Shown here: positions 12,092 through 25,136 of the stretch, one piece after another | Position numbering within the stretch: the stretch's first letter is position 1 | Layout of the letters: every line of letters begins with the position of its first letter | NCBI GenBank assembly: GCA_944472135.2 | Contig: OX235268.1 | Location: 10,732,589-10,796,588, forward strand | DNA: 64,000 bases | Direction of reading: 5' to 3' | DNA from: Trichobilharzia regenti | Taxonomy: Eukaryota; Platyhelminthes; Trematoda; Strigeidida; Schistosomatidae | The notes under the pieces: generated by a model | Told to the model about the DNA's origin: nothing | The model's database searches: none | The model's input: the letters and a program-made list of their open reading frames with translations, nothing else | Made by a program: the position numbers and the translations under genes

Positions 12092-12999
12092 GCCTTAGCT
12101 TTATTTGAGTACCTTCCACTTGATCTAGAATTCTTATTTCTCTAAATAGTGATGTGAGAGCACACCCACTCATCTTTTACATCTCCTTTACGATAATCAT
12201 CTTATCCATATTCTTTAGATTGAGGCAAGGTGTGTCTGATTTTAACTGTGTTGATCTTTCGGAATTCACGTCACCTAACGTTTATTTCTGTGCTTTTTGA
12301 CGCTGCCTACAATCATTTCATTCATAAAGGCTCTGGGGTTTTCGCCATTCATTTCACCCAAAACACCTCGGTAAATGTTGCCTAACCTTTACATGTATTC
12401 ACCTCCTAGTTTGACTTGCGTTTACTCCACCATCTAAATTTTTGTGTTGCTGACTGTATGAGGACTTGTCCATTTGCATTTGTCTGTGGAACACTTTCTT
12501 ATTTTGCTAGTTTGCATTTTCAGCAATAGCGTGACAATTCATGATTTCACTTCTTCCACTTATTGAGTTCAATCACATTGTCAGATTTCTCAGTAAAACT
12601 GATTCCCAGTGTATGAGATCTTTCGATGCACTTGTTAACTTTGAAACTTATATACAGCCTGTGTGCTCGTTATTTTTGTTCACTTGCCTATTGTGGATTA
12701 TTGACGCTTTAATTACTAATATGGAGAATTCATCTGTCATCCCTGGTTCTGAACAATCTCATGTCACATTTTCAAATCTTTTTCTGCAATCTCGTCAACC
12801 CTGTCTGCATCAAACATGGAGTAAACTTTCAGTTTTTAATGCGCAATAATCTTTCATTGTAAAAAGACATGGGTGAACTGGCCTCTGAGACGTTTTGCCA
12901 CCAACAACCTTAAATTAGGGTCCCTGCAGGTAATAAGAGTGTAGATTATTGTTCTCAGTTTAAATTCTCATATGCAATTGATTTGTTGCTGAAATATGT

Positions 13000-15732
13000 A
13001 AACTGTTCAACCTTTCTTCCATCAATAGCTACAAACAAGTTGACAACTGAGTTGTGGTTACTCTTCTTTGCACTTTAAGTAATGGTCTACCTCTTCAAGC
13101 AGTTTTAGAGTTTACACATTTTTAGAACTTCAGAGAAACTCAAATGGACATGCATTCGTATTTCCTTCGAATGCACTTGAAGGAATGTAAAAATATGTGT
13201 ATATCAGAAATGCAATTATTTGATTCAAGTCTCATCGTAGATACGTACACTTGAGGTGAACGTGGGTTGAGTATTCAGCATCTTCATTGATTTTGATTAT
13301 TCATCATCTTTGACTACATTCTACAACAAAATGAATTCGATTTGACAAGAGCATTTAGAACCGGTTTCAGATATCGCTGTAAAGTACTAGTTACTCCAGG
13401 CTGGATCTTATCTTTACAGAAGTAGTGGACAGCCATGCAAATTAGCGACTCCTTTGTACCAGTTATAATGTGTTCCTAATGACTGAACTTGCTTACGACC
13501 AGGAAATAACTCAAGCTTCATTGGAATTGAAACTTGTTTAGGGATATGTGGTCTGACGTTCAGCGTTATTAAATATCATTTCGATTGTCTCAGCTATATA
13601 ATGAGTATCTTCAATGTTTTTCTTTCAAAATGTTTACAATTTACTGAAGAGAAATCTTACGGTAAGTAATCGGTCTGTTTTCAGTTAAAATACCTCAGGT
13701 TTTCAAAATATTGTGTTCTACCTTTTCAAATTGTGTTGTCTCCGATTATGAGTATAGTGTCACTACAGCATTTCTATGCGTCATATACCTTCAATTTTTC
13801 CTTCAGTAATCGATAACAAAACAAATACAGAAATAGATCTTATTCAGAAATGAATCTATCTGATATCGACTGAATCTCGCATCAATATACAGGATAACAC
13901 ATAAATACTGAAAATTCTGAGATCTTGAATACAAGGGAAAAGTATAACAACTATTTGAATGGGATTCACCAAAAACAGAATTCATTTAAGTTATTGAGGA
14001 GAAAGTACTTATGAATACGCACAAACATGATAAATTCTTAAACAAATAAAAGGCATATATTAGATATTCTCATAGTAAAAATTAGAACAACACATTTCAG
14101 CCAACAATACTGTTTTCAATTAGATCTCATCAGGCTTAACTCTAAAATACATAACTTTACAAATAAATATTCAAATATAAACCGATCATGGTGTTTTGTC
14201 TATGGAATAATAAGATGGCGAATATAAATTGTACAATTATTCATAATATTAGTAATGATAATAATAATGGTTCTATCAGTAATATGGATAACAAAGTGGG
14301 GCAATCTGTGATAACACGAATAACGGAAGACTGCATGATTAAATAAACAAATGTTTAGGTAGATGTAGTGTAGTAGTCGGCTAAAAAACATATGAGCTGA
14401 TTACGTAATGCCAGACTGTGAAGAAAGTAAATGGAATACGTTATTAATGAAGATGTGATAGGATTAAGGTGTGATAAGAGAGGGGTTAAAAATAGAAGTA
14501 AGGGGTGATGGAGAAGTTACCAGTTAGTAATGTCTTAATTGGCTAAAAAAAGTCTATGTCTGTACGAACTTCTTTTGAATGTATAGTTTGGGTTTAATAC
14601 ATCGAATACCCATCACCTCAGACAACAACCTAATGTGATGTGTACTCTTGGGATGTAAAATCGACTGAGCGACAAGTGGAAGTCTTATTCGATTTCTGAA
14701 CATCTGAAATAGAAATGTCACCTATATTCGTGGAATTTCGTTACATTTGAACTGATTAATTTTTGCTGTTTCATATCTTCTGTAGCTTACATCTCGCTTT
14801 ATAGTTACATTCATATTTTACTCTTTATGTTAGCAATCGAAAACAGTGAGAATGCTAATATAGTGTATTATTGTTTTTATTCGCGTCATTGATTTCATCC
14901 TTATTACGTTGCTTCTTTCTAAACTTTGGTTACTCAAATAACACGTTATTGCAAGATTTCATTTGACAGTTACCTGGTTTTCGCTATGTGACACACAAAT
15001 ATCAAGACCGCTGTTTCCTATTCTGGTTACGCTTGACAATCTAGCGTTTTGGTTACACACACTGTCTGGTGAAAAAAATCACGTTCTCAGATATGACAAA
15101 ATGTTGTTTTGGTATGTCTAATTGAAACTTTTATTCCAAAAATACCAATGAACAAATGGATTACATGAGCGAAATTCCCATAGGAATTCAAAAATTTTTC
15201 AATGAACATTCATAATTTCATACGGTATAAATAAGCATACACGCTGATAGCTCCACCAGCTGTTTTTCACACAAAGGGGAAAGGCATACTCTTTTAAATC
15301 GTCTTTGTGCTTCGGTTTTCTGGCTATTTTTTGTATGTAAACACTTTGTTATGGAGAGTTCTTAGTAAAGAACACAGGCTTAGTGAATTAATTGTAATGG
15401 TTGTGCAAATGAATAGAGAATAAAGGTAAGCTCCTCATACAGATACATGTTCCTTTTTCATATTCTATTTGAAAAAATGTCTGAAAAATGCATAATAATA
15501 TATTTATATCAATGTGAAATTCGGGTAAGAATCATCATTTCCTTCAGTTCAAATAAGAGAGACAGTACGTACGAACACCAGGATGAATCATACTAACTTC
15601 ATCCAAAGATCTTACTCTTTCTCTATATCGACAAAGTGCTTACAGAATAGGTGGCAAGCATCCATATTACATTTTTCAAATCATGCCGCTCTCTTTCAAG
15701 TTTACATAAAGCTAAATGAGAGACTAATGCAG
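13000..15732. other. Arm sequence without recognisable genes
   Basis: AT-rich sequence paired with about 50.1-53.4 kb at roughly 85-90% identity. Only short frames with no motif are present. The target of the right-only PLE insertion corresponds to about 15,110. Confidence 0.6.
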
Positions 15733-15940
15733 ATTATTATTTCATCCACTATCCATGAATAAATTATATTTAAGAACACAATATTCAATGAAGAGACTTT
15801 TTTCAACAAATTAAATAATAAACTGTACGATGATATTTATATGGTTTTGTAATGAATTGTAACGCTTAAATATATGAAGTAATAGTAGCAACAAATGTAA
15901 TTATAATGTTTGTGATCATAATCATAGTAATATATCAAGT

Positions 15941-16143
15941 GCATTGTTGGCACAGTGGTTAGGATTTTCGCCGGTCATGCACATGGTCCGAGGTTCGATC
16001 CCCTACCGACGCAAACCTGATATCTATGGTCGTCCTGCAAAATTTGGCCTACTGATATCACATGCTGAAAACCCCGTACTTGTACCAAAAAATACGTTGT
16101 GCAATCAAGCTGCAATCAAAAAAGGTAGCAAAAGCAAAACAAA
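15941..16143 (+). mobile_element. tRNA-derived SINE, copy 3 (left arm only)
   Basis: Best preserved copy. The A box (tggcacagtgg) lies near 15,948-15,958 and the B box (ggttcgatccc) at 15,992-16,002. The family body follows and then a long A-rich tail. It sits inside a left-only block of about 425 bp (about 15,733-16,156); its right-arm counterpart near 49,540 is contiguous without it. The open frame at 15,944-16,237 is an accidental reading of the SINE. Confidence 0.78.
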
Positions 16144-16156
16144 TAATTTGATGTAC

Positions 16157-19100
16157 AAAATAATTCATAGGATGAATAGAAGTTGCAGAGTGGCGTATAG
16201 ATTTAACATCAGTAGACAATTAAAAGATGTTACATAACACGATGTCGAATTTGATAGGAGAGAATTCAACAATGCAAAAGGTTTTTAATTCAGATTGACA
16301 TGTGATGCAAGTAAGGTAATACTAGAAACAGTTCAGAGTGATAATTATACTGGTAATAATAATAAGGTTGCTGGTATGAATGGTATTGAAGAGGGAACTC
16401 TAGGTGGACTAACCAAACAAACACATAAAAAAGAAAGTATGTTTATTTACTAATAGTGAAAGCCCAAACAACGAAAATACATATTTCTTTTTTACACAAA
16501 GGTCTTACTTAGGCTCATGGCTTTCGTTGTCATTATAAGTGCATAACAAAGAAGTCACAGCAAATTTGACAGATAGTCTTAAAATCATGGTCAGGCTTGG
16601 TAGAGCGTTACAAGTCGATCAAGCGATCAACACACCCTTTCTTTTTCTTTTGTTCTCTGTGTGGAAAGCAATCTCTGTCCATGGTCAATGTACCTGATTC
16701 TACGAAAGTGTACTTCGTGACAGTGTGATGTTGTGTAATATATAATGATAATTTGCAGACTGGAAAGTGGTGGCAATCGATGTATCTTCTGTGTGCAAGA
16801 ATTTTCATTCAAGCCTTTGTCCGTGTTACGTCAAAAAAAATACAAAATTGCCTGAGTTGGTTTCATGTTGTTCATTTCTGAAATCGTCTAAATATAGTTT
16901 TTCGACCTTAAAACTCACACTGCCTTTATTTCAAAAATCTCAAAACTTTCGTGAATTTACGGCGGTGTGAACAGTACAATAATTGTGTTCATCCTAAATT
17001 TGTCTGCAGACAAGGTGCTACTGGCATCTCATGAAGGATCTAATATTAATCTGAATTCGACACACTGGTTGTGTTCATGGATAACATTCGCACATAATTC
17101 AGAAATCCAAAAAAATAAATATTTACAGTAAAATATCCATCAGTGAACTGTTCAGCATACATTTTGCAAGCCAAGCAGTTCAGTGCTACGAATATTGACA
17201 TAGATATAATTAGAGACATTCAAAGGCTACTACAAGGAGATTTCAGTCGTTTGACATTATTTTCATTGTTAAATTGTGCTTAAACTCCTTAAGAGCAAAG
17301 CGGTAAGTAATGTGGCATACAAGTCAATTGTACTGAGAATTTGAGATTTTTGAAAGTTGTAATCTTAAGTAAAAGTTCGCAACATTGATAACACCAAAGA
17401 TCGACTGATATAAATTCGATACAATAGCCTAATTTATTTTGAAAATTGTTTGCGATGTATTGTACTGCAAAGAGATCTCAAGTTGTAGTTTAACTGTTGA
17501 TTCATCAACTTCAAATCATTTAGGTTTCGCCTTATACTGACCTGTCGTTATTCAAGTTCTGTGACCAGTTCATTCATCAAGGAAATAAATTTGATTAAAA
17601 ATGTGGATATACTCTATTCTTTCGTTTATATTTTTTCATATTGATTCGTATTTTTGCTATATGATTACAAACGGTAATTTAGGGGTGTTATGTGAGTGAA
17701 TGATATTAGTAACAAGTTTCCGATTTTCTTCAAATAAGATGTGATGAATTATGTGACTGATGTACACATCAAGAATTTTAGGATCATTATGAAAGCATGT
17801 TTCTAGGTAGTGTTTAATTAAAGCATTATGTTTCGCAGAAATCATAATTAGAGTGTTTGACATCACTTGATTAACTTGAATTATTTAGAAAACAAGGTTA
17901 CTTAATGGAATCGCAACTTTACAGTTGGCTTCAGTGATGGCATTGTGTTAAACAGAAAGTGAATCACTATACAAAAGTCAGCAGAGATCTGCGTATCCAG
18001 CACATTCTTAGTGTATGTTGTTCTTAAGATTCCTAAAATATTTTTGGCTTATTCCTGAAGAACAAGCATGATTTTCAGAGTTTCTGAAATCACGTTATTA
18101 GACTTAGAGTTGTCTGTTATTTTGACTTAAAGTTAAGTGCAAATCCGCATAAATCATCCACTAGAACATCCTATGTACACACATTTTTGATAAAATATCA
18201 ATCGTTAAATAATTCATTCAATTAAAAACTATCAGCAATAGGCTGAATTCGCTGTAAGGCTTCCACAAGATTATGTATGTCGTTCCCAAGAGTAAATCGT
18301 TTCGTTTTTCTATACTCTGATGTTGACAAAAATGTTGTATTTTTTCGAAATTAGATGATGCAGGTTAGTTCTCCGTCAGCATTTTATTCAAAATTATTTC
18401 ATACGGTGCATGGATAGATTAATGGCAGAAGGTAATAGTAGGAGAGGAGGCGGAGCAGAAGGTTGTTTTTAATAAAAGAGAAACAGTTTCACTTTGTTTC
18501 AAAAAATTATTATTATTATTAAATACAAAACGAAATTAAATACCTGGGAATGCATGAATAGAAGATGGAAACAATTTACGTTATGTGTTTACAGATATAA
18601 GGTGATGAAATCTCCGTTGGTAGACAATTTCTTTATCCTCTCAGCACTCGATGTTAAAATCAACTCCAAATCATACTGAAGTCATGAAACATCCAAGGAA
18701 CAAAAAGAGAAAGGTTTTTCTTGACAGGTGATGAATTTTCACTGATAAAGCTGACGACATTTTATCTAGTGGACTGTGAGTAGGCTTTCATTTTTATTTT
18801 TGCCAAATTTATTTTAGAATAACTTCAAAATCATTTGAAAGTGCACAGCTAGAATAGATTTGCGATGATATTCAATGCACAGTAATTTATGCCTATTAAT
18901 TCTGTCAATGTAACCTGGAAGAATTTTGCGCTTCTTACAGACTGAGTATTATAATACACATGTGGAAATATGCAGCTGTATACTTTAATGAAACTAATCT
19001 GTTGCATCTGTGGAAGGGATCTGCCGGAAATAGGTAGTGTTAAATGGTATAACACCTAAAACCTATAGGAGTTTGATGACAATAAGCTCCTTCAGGCTGT

Positions 19101-21099
19101 GAAACTGATGACTGTTATTATATGAATGAACACCTTTCGAATCATCACTGAATGTGATATGTTTAGTTGAATTTCACCTTCATATATAATTTGAAACTAA
19201 AACAAGTGTAATATGAAAAAATTACTTGCCTTTTAATAAATAAATTAAAAAAATCAATGTTCAAACGTCTTAATACAAAGCCTTGAGAGTAAAAATGTTT
19301 CTGTCTTCATCTTGCGTTATCCTTAATATTATTTTAATCCGTTATATTCCGAATGGATAATAGGGCCCTAATGTTTCATATGTGAAGTTCTGGCAGCAGT
19401 AGCTTTATTTATACGACGCGAGTTCGCTAAAATCACGTCCAACCTTCGCTTCTTACGGGGTGGTTAGCAGTGGGGGCCAGTCGACCAGTTGTTAAGCGCC
19501 CTGACTATGTGGGTGGTTAGCGAGCATTCCAGCATTGGACATACAAAGCATTTCGCTTGCGCATCACAAACTCAGTATTCTCTGAGAACTTTATATCTGA
19601 AAACGTCAATTTTCCTCACACATTTATGAACCTTGATCCTCACATGGATCACAGCTCTTGTTTTTATTTCTCAGTGATTTTCCAAGGCAACCCCTGGAGT
19701 TCTTAGCGTTAAGAAGTGTGTTTCGGTGCTTATCACCTGTAACAAGACTGAATTTACAAACACCAGAACACTGAGTAAAATCTTAACCTCAGATTTTTCT
19801 TAGTTTCTGATAATTTTGTGTAATCCCTTAAAGATTGCAGTGAGTATACATTTTTATTTCGGTCAACTCGTTACTTTCTGAGTTTGTAACTGTATATTAG
19901 AAGCCTCGAGATACTTCATAGACTATTTGTATGAATTGAATTCATGTTTAATAGATGAGTTATAACTGAAGTGTCAAAGTGAAAGCAGTTGATAATCTTC
20001 ATCCTTTGAATATGGAGTAACAATCGCTATAAATTTTCGAATAACTCCCATTAATTTCAAGATTCACAAGAAGCCTCACATTTTCAGATGTTGAGATGCG
20101 TAAAAAGCAACAATTGGCAAATTAGTAAATTTGAAAAAATCTAAAGATTCACTGTTATACAGTCAGATTTATTAACCATATTAGCGCGGGATATATTTGG
20201 AAGTAAGCAACACTGAAAATAATTGGGATATACTGGCTTGAAAAGACTAGGTTAAGCCGAAATAACAAACTCACATATAAGGCCATGACTTCATTCATTG
20301 TGAATATTTATGGTTCTCAGGGAAAGAAAGATACCATTTTGCCATAGTTTCCAAAATTATTAGGGAATATAATGATTTCGTACTCAATGGAAATACCTTA
20401 ATTTACCAGGACGTTCTCAGTAATATTTTTAGCAGCAGTCTCAGAAAATTCTTTTCGAAGTATGCCTGAACATTTGAAATGTTCAGGTATCCTGTTAGCT
20501 TCACTAATCACAAGAGCGTGTCAGTTTATGCATTTGATTTGCCTAAGTGACCTACACTAAACAACTAATATGGAATGTTGATACCTATGCTGCTATAGCA
20601 TCTGTCTTGCTGAAGTATAATCATTCGAATACAGACCACGGATAAGACGAGATGAAGTGACCATTTTGTCCTTTTTAGATTGCAAGGAAACACAAATGAC
20701 TCACATCATATAAAGTGATGAAACACTGAGGGAAGGTTTGTGATCTGTGAAGTTATCCCACTGAAAAACTCGCTTTCTTAGTGCTTTCAGTGATATAAAG
20801 CAATTCAATAATTTAGTAAACCAATAAGAGACTCAAATACATATTACCAACTCACCGAAGGACAAAGTAGCACGTTAATTGATAACAGCAGAGCCAAAAC
20901 AAACTGGAAACATCAAGATTCAAACGTCGCTAGAACTGCACGTAAAACATTATGGATTCTATTAGTGCGTAGATTCCAGTTGCAGAGAAACATCTTACAG
21001 ATGTTTCCTGCGATTTTCTCACCACATTGAAGACAAAGGAAATCATTTAATTATTATGTTACCTTCACGCGAAACAAACCAGATTAGAATGTTAAACCT
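16157..21099. other. Arm sequence without recognisable genes
   Basis: Paired with about 44.7-49.5 kb. The shared frames (18,849-19,055 with 46,665-46,871; 16,608-16,808 region with 49,007-49,213) have amino-acid divergence higher than nucleotide divergence, arguing against coding function. A short (ATT)n lies at about 18,507-18,521. Confidence 0.6.
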
Positions 21100-23070
21100 G
21101 ACATGAACGACAGCCTTCTACCCATTGAAGTCCAGCAGAAGTTCCCCAGTGATTCCAATGAACTAGTTTTCGATCAGTTGTCAGTCAGTTTCTCAACGTT
21201 ACAATGTGAAGCTCCGTCTTGATTGTTGACATTTTACGACATGACTTTAAACATCAACAGACTTCATAGGTTTATCCAATTTGAAAAATTTTTATCAGTC
21301 AAACGAGTGACGTTACTTCAGTCTTCAATGCAGAATTCTTACATTATAAGTCAACAATCTTCGGCTGCCTCAGTCAATACCTTAGCTCAGAAATAGAAGT
21401 GCGATACCTCTTTACAAATGAACAGAGACAGTTGCTCAAAGAAACAAGAAATAATGTTAATCTAACCAGGAATACAGTTGTGGAGTGGTTCTCTTGGATA
21501 GAGATGTATATGGCAGCAAATTCGCAGCTTTAATATCTGATAGGAATTTTCCGTCGCTCAAACAATGAGAAAAAAACGACCGAACTGATGTATCAACAAG
21601 TGACAGATTTTTTAGAAGAACGAAAAACAACCGTCCTACAAATGATGATTTTTAGACGCCTGATACCAACAAACTCAATTATCTCATGACTCTAAAGTCT
21701 ACCGAAGGAGGCAGAAACGTGATATGCCACTTCGACTAATTTTAAATGTGTCACGGTCACCAAACATCCGATTGCCAAATGGTTGTCGGAAATGTTAGAA
21801 CATGTGAAGTAACAACCGTGTATATACACTCTCAGAAATATTTTTGAAATTTTTGGATGCATAAAAAATTTGAATGTAAATGGAGAACGTATGCTATTAC
21901 CGGACGTAGAATCTTTATTTACCAATGTGCAGCACACACACACAACTTGTTTCTTGTACAGATGTATGGCGGACAGATATCTTAGCATCAAAATGCCAAC
22001 TTCATATCTGAAAAATTCTTTTCGTGAGATGCACATTCAATGTTACCCTTTTTTTACATCAACTGTATCTACAAACAGATATGCTTCAGTGCCATGGCCT
22101 CTCATTTGGTTCACTTTTGGCGGGCTGCTTTATGGTTAGTTTGGAAAACAGCATCTTATAATAAAAAATGGACATATGGCTGCTTTTCAAATGGTGTGTT
22201 AACAACGCTTTTATAGTCTGTCTTGATGATTCTGAATTAAAGTGTAACTTACAGGAATTTAACAATTGCCATCCACCAATTAAATTCACAATAGAAGTTC
22301 AAAATTTTTCAGGGATTCCATTTCTTGTTGTCAAACTGATCAGAAGAGGTTATGGAACTCTCAAAAGATCCATCCATGAGAAACCATCATGGAATGGCTA
22401 GCCGACAAACTTCTATAGTTGGTCACCTGTTAGTCAAAAAAGGGCTCTCATCATCCCACTGATCCACCACATCAGAATAATTGGCAACAAAACTGCTTAG
22501 AATGAAGAGCTTCTATCTCTGAGAAATATTCAGGCTCAGAATGGGTGCCTAGCGAAACCAACGCAAAATACAAGAATGTAATTCAGTGCCAGAAGAAAAA
22601 TTTATATTCGAATCTGGATTTCAAATGATATCTAGTGGCAAATGACGTTAAGAGAAGAATCCTCAACTCCTTATAGAAGACCCATCCTGCAGAAACTCTA
22701 AAAGTGATATTTTCTAGCCTTCTTCTGCTTCTAAGTAATGCGAGGGACAGGCTTCGCCACATAACCATTTCAGTGTGCATACATCGGTCTGTCTGCCTGT
22801 ACGGAGCTATGAGTCTCTTTTCAAAACATGTAAGAAAACACTACCTAGCATGACTGAAAATAGGAGTCACCAGTCTGGTCAGAAGCGCCGAAACTACGCA
22901 CCTCATCAACACTTATCACAGTATTCTAAACGACTCATCATTCTGATTCATCTACATAGGAAAAAAAATCTATCAAAGGCATATTTACTGAAATGCTGGA
23001 GCTGTGTGTTCAAAGACCTTAGTCCAACCTCTACATTTAAAAGCAATCTACTTCGTTTTGGCTCCTGAGT
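21100..23070 (+). pseudogene. Decayed Penelope-like element with RT and GIY-YIG remnants, left copy
   Basis: Broken plus-strand frames give the order of a PLE protein. A segment like NNVNLTRNTVVEW (21,450-21,490) corresponds to the LTRADKGN-type N-terminal motif. PDVESLFTNV (21,904-21,933) corresponds to RT 'DVKSLFTNV'. CHGLSFGSLLAGC near 22,095-22,135 is the 'MGSPL' region. CVNNAFIVCLDD (22,194 onward) stands where the catalytic YVDD should be, with both Asp lost. FSGIPFLVVKLIRRG and RSIHEKPSWNG (to 22,400) are the thumb. CAYIG near 22,772 starts GIY-YIG, and the C-terminal part reaches about 23,068. Many stops and frameshifts. Relative to the right copy it has about 90 extra bases at about 21,119-21,215. 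Confidence 0.75.
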
Positions 23071-24386
23071 TTCTTTTTAATCATTTCCGGATTTCACTGA
23101 ATTATTATTCCAGTTTTTTTCCATGCTTTTCTCGTCCAGACCTGTGTTCATCAAAGAAATTATTCTCTAATCCTGTGTAATTTTTATTTCTAAACCCATT
23201 GTAATCGATATTCACACCCTTCAATTTTTATATGCATATTCTCATGAACACAAACGAGAGAACAGTTGCAAATTACAGCTGAAATATTATTGAACAATGA
23301 TGTGCTGAAACTGTTACACATTTCGTAAATTGCTTTTTATTTCATTTATTCTACCAATATTTTCTCCCACTATTTGTAGAAAATAGTTATTCTTGACTTG
23401 TAAATTAAAGGGAATATTTTTATTATTACTGCTTACGAGACATTGCCTGTTCTATTCTTTGTTACACAGTAGGCAGCATCTAAGTAACACAAAAAGCTGT
23501 ATATTAACGTTTAACGAATGTATGTATATGTCCACAGAATTCAACCATCTGGAAGAGGGTGATTATAAATACGAAGATATCACATATTCAGCAAACAGAT
23601 GTTGTGATTACTGATTCTCAAGCACAAAGAAGTTTCTATTATCTCAAAACACGTGTGTAATTCTCACTCCCTCTTTTTCTTAAAATAGCGTGGCGTTGCA
23701 GAGGTGAGTAAAGTATCCAACTTCATATCGTTTTAAGTCAATGACATATTCACTTAAATTTAATATTTTCGTGAAAAAAATATTCTCATTTTTACACTTT
23801 GGGTCGCTCATTTATTGGTGTCCTGTGGAATAACGTTATCTTGTCTGAAAATTATTGACATTGAAGAACATGCAATTAATGATATAATGAGAACTTCGCA
23901 GTGACTTGATACATTCAAATGAGAAATGTTTTAATTACAATGCTGAATGTATTATATTCTATTCATAAATCTATACTGAATCACGAATTAAAGTATATTC
24001 GATGCATGTATGCATAGTTGTTAACACTGACGAACGCAGAGGGTTCGACAATTACACCAGATGGATCTCATGATTTTCAGAAGATCTTGAATTTGAAACA
24101 TTCCACATTTTGTGGCTGAAATTAGCTAGAAAACACAGTCCACTAAAGCGAAGTGCCAAAATAGTACTTATATATGTATGTATAGGTAGGTATGGTCAGC
24201 CTTCAATCTGCGGCAGTTTCTCAATCAGTCGCCCACGTAATGCTAACTGTTATCACTTCAAATTCTGCACAAAATATAAGTAGTTCATTCCTTCTGTACG
24301 CTGGCCAACATCCACATCCACTGTTCTCACTTTCAGCAGCTAATTTACACACCATTTGAGTAGCTTAAAAATTCCCATTGAAACAT

Positions 24387-25136
24387 ACGGAAAAGAGAAG
24401 ACATTCAGCGAGGAGACTTTTCTCGGCGAATTCATTCACATAGTTGTTTAAACCCAATTATACATCGACTAAAATATTTCAACCTACGTCAGCATAGCAA
24501 CAGAGTTAATTACGTGTAGAGACTAATTAGAGGTGGGGTGGAGATTAAGGTCATTTAAATTAGGACTGAAGTTGAGCAAATAAATTGGATGACGCAACAT
24601 AGATGACTAAAATTTGAGCGCTGGTCAAGCCAGCAACAGTGATAAAGAAGTGTAGAAATTAAATCGGGTGGGGCTGAAGAAAGTAGGAAATGTAATCTAT
24701 TACAATTGCAAAGAAAACATAATATTTATGAAGACACAGAAAGAAATAGAATTTACCTGTCGGGTACTAAGACAGACTACGTCTTACCCAATGTATTTGC
24801 CCAAATTTAGTCCTAATTCAAATGGCATTATTCTCTACCTACCTCTACTTAGTCTTTACCTGGAAATACCTCTGGTGCTATCCTGAGCCAGATGAGAACA
24901 CTTTAGTCAATTATATTACTTCATCTAACTAAATAACTCAATCTCAATTTACTTGATGTCTAATTAACCTTGTTTCTACATTAGATCATGCTTGTATTAC
25001 CTGATTAATTATCTAGGTTTGAAAAACCTCATGTACACACACACACAAAATAATTATATATAAATGCGATTGTACAACTATGTGAATGGATTCGACGAAG
25101 AGAGTCTCTTTGCTGAACGTCTTCTCTTTTTCATAT
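24387..25136. mobile_element. Foldback-type element with long terminal inverted repeats, left copy
   Basis: The left end (from 24,387, gaaaagagaagacattcagc) matches the reverse complement of the right end (to 25,136). Similarity continues inwards through the segments at 24,460-24,590 and 24,785-24,915, interrupted by about 170 bp extra in the right terminal repeat, which contains a short (CA)n. A non-repeated centre lies at about 24,600-24,780. This is either a foldback/MITE-like DNA element or a local inverted duplication. It carries no transposase. I see no clear target-site duplication. The frame at 24,668-24,886 is not a gene. Confidence 0.6.

Noticed and set aside
15948..16012. Possible functional tRNA gene
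   Set aside because: A and B boxes are present, but no complete cloverleaf or acceptor stem can be formed, and the segment is fused to a repeated body with an A-rich tail, so it is a SINE head.
18849..19055. 68-residue frame shared with 46,665-46,871
   Set aside because: About 28% of residues differ although the DNA differs by only about 10-12%, the opposite of coding constraint.
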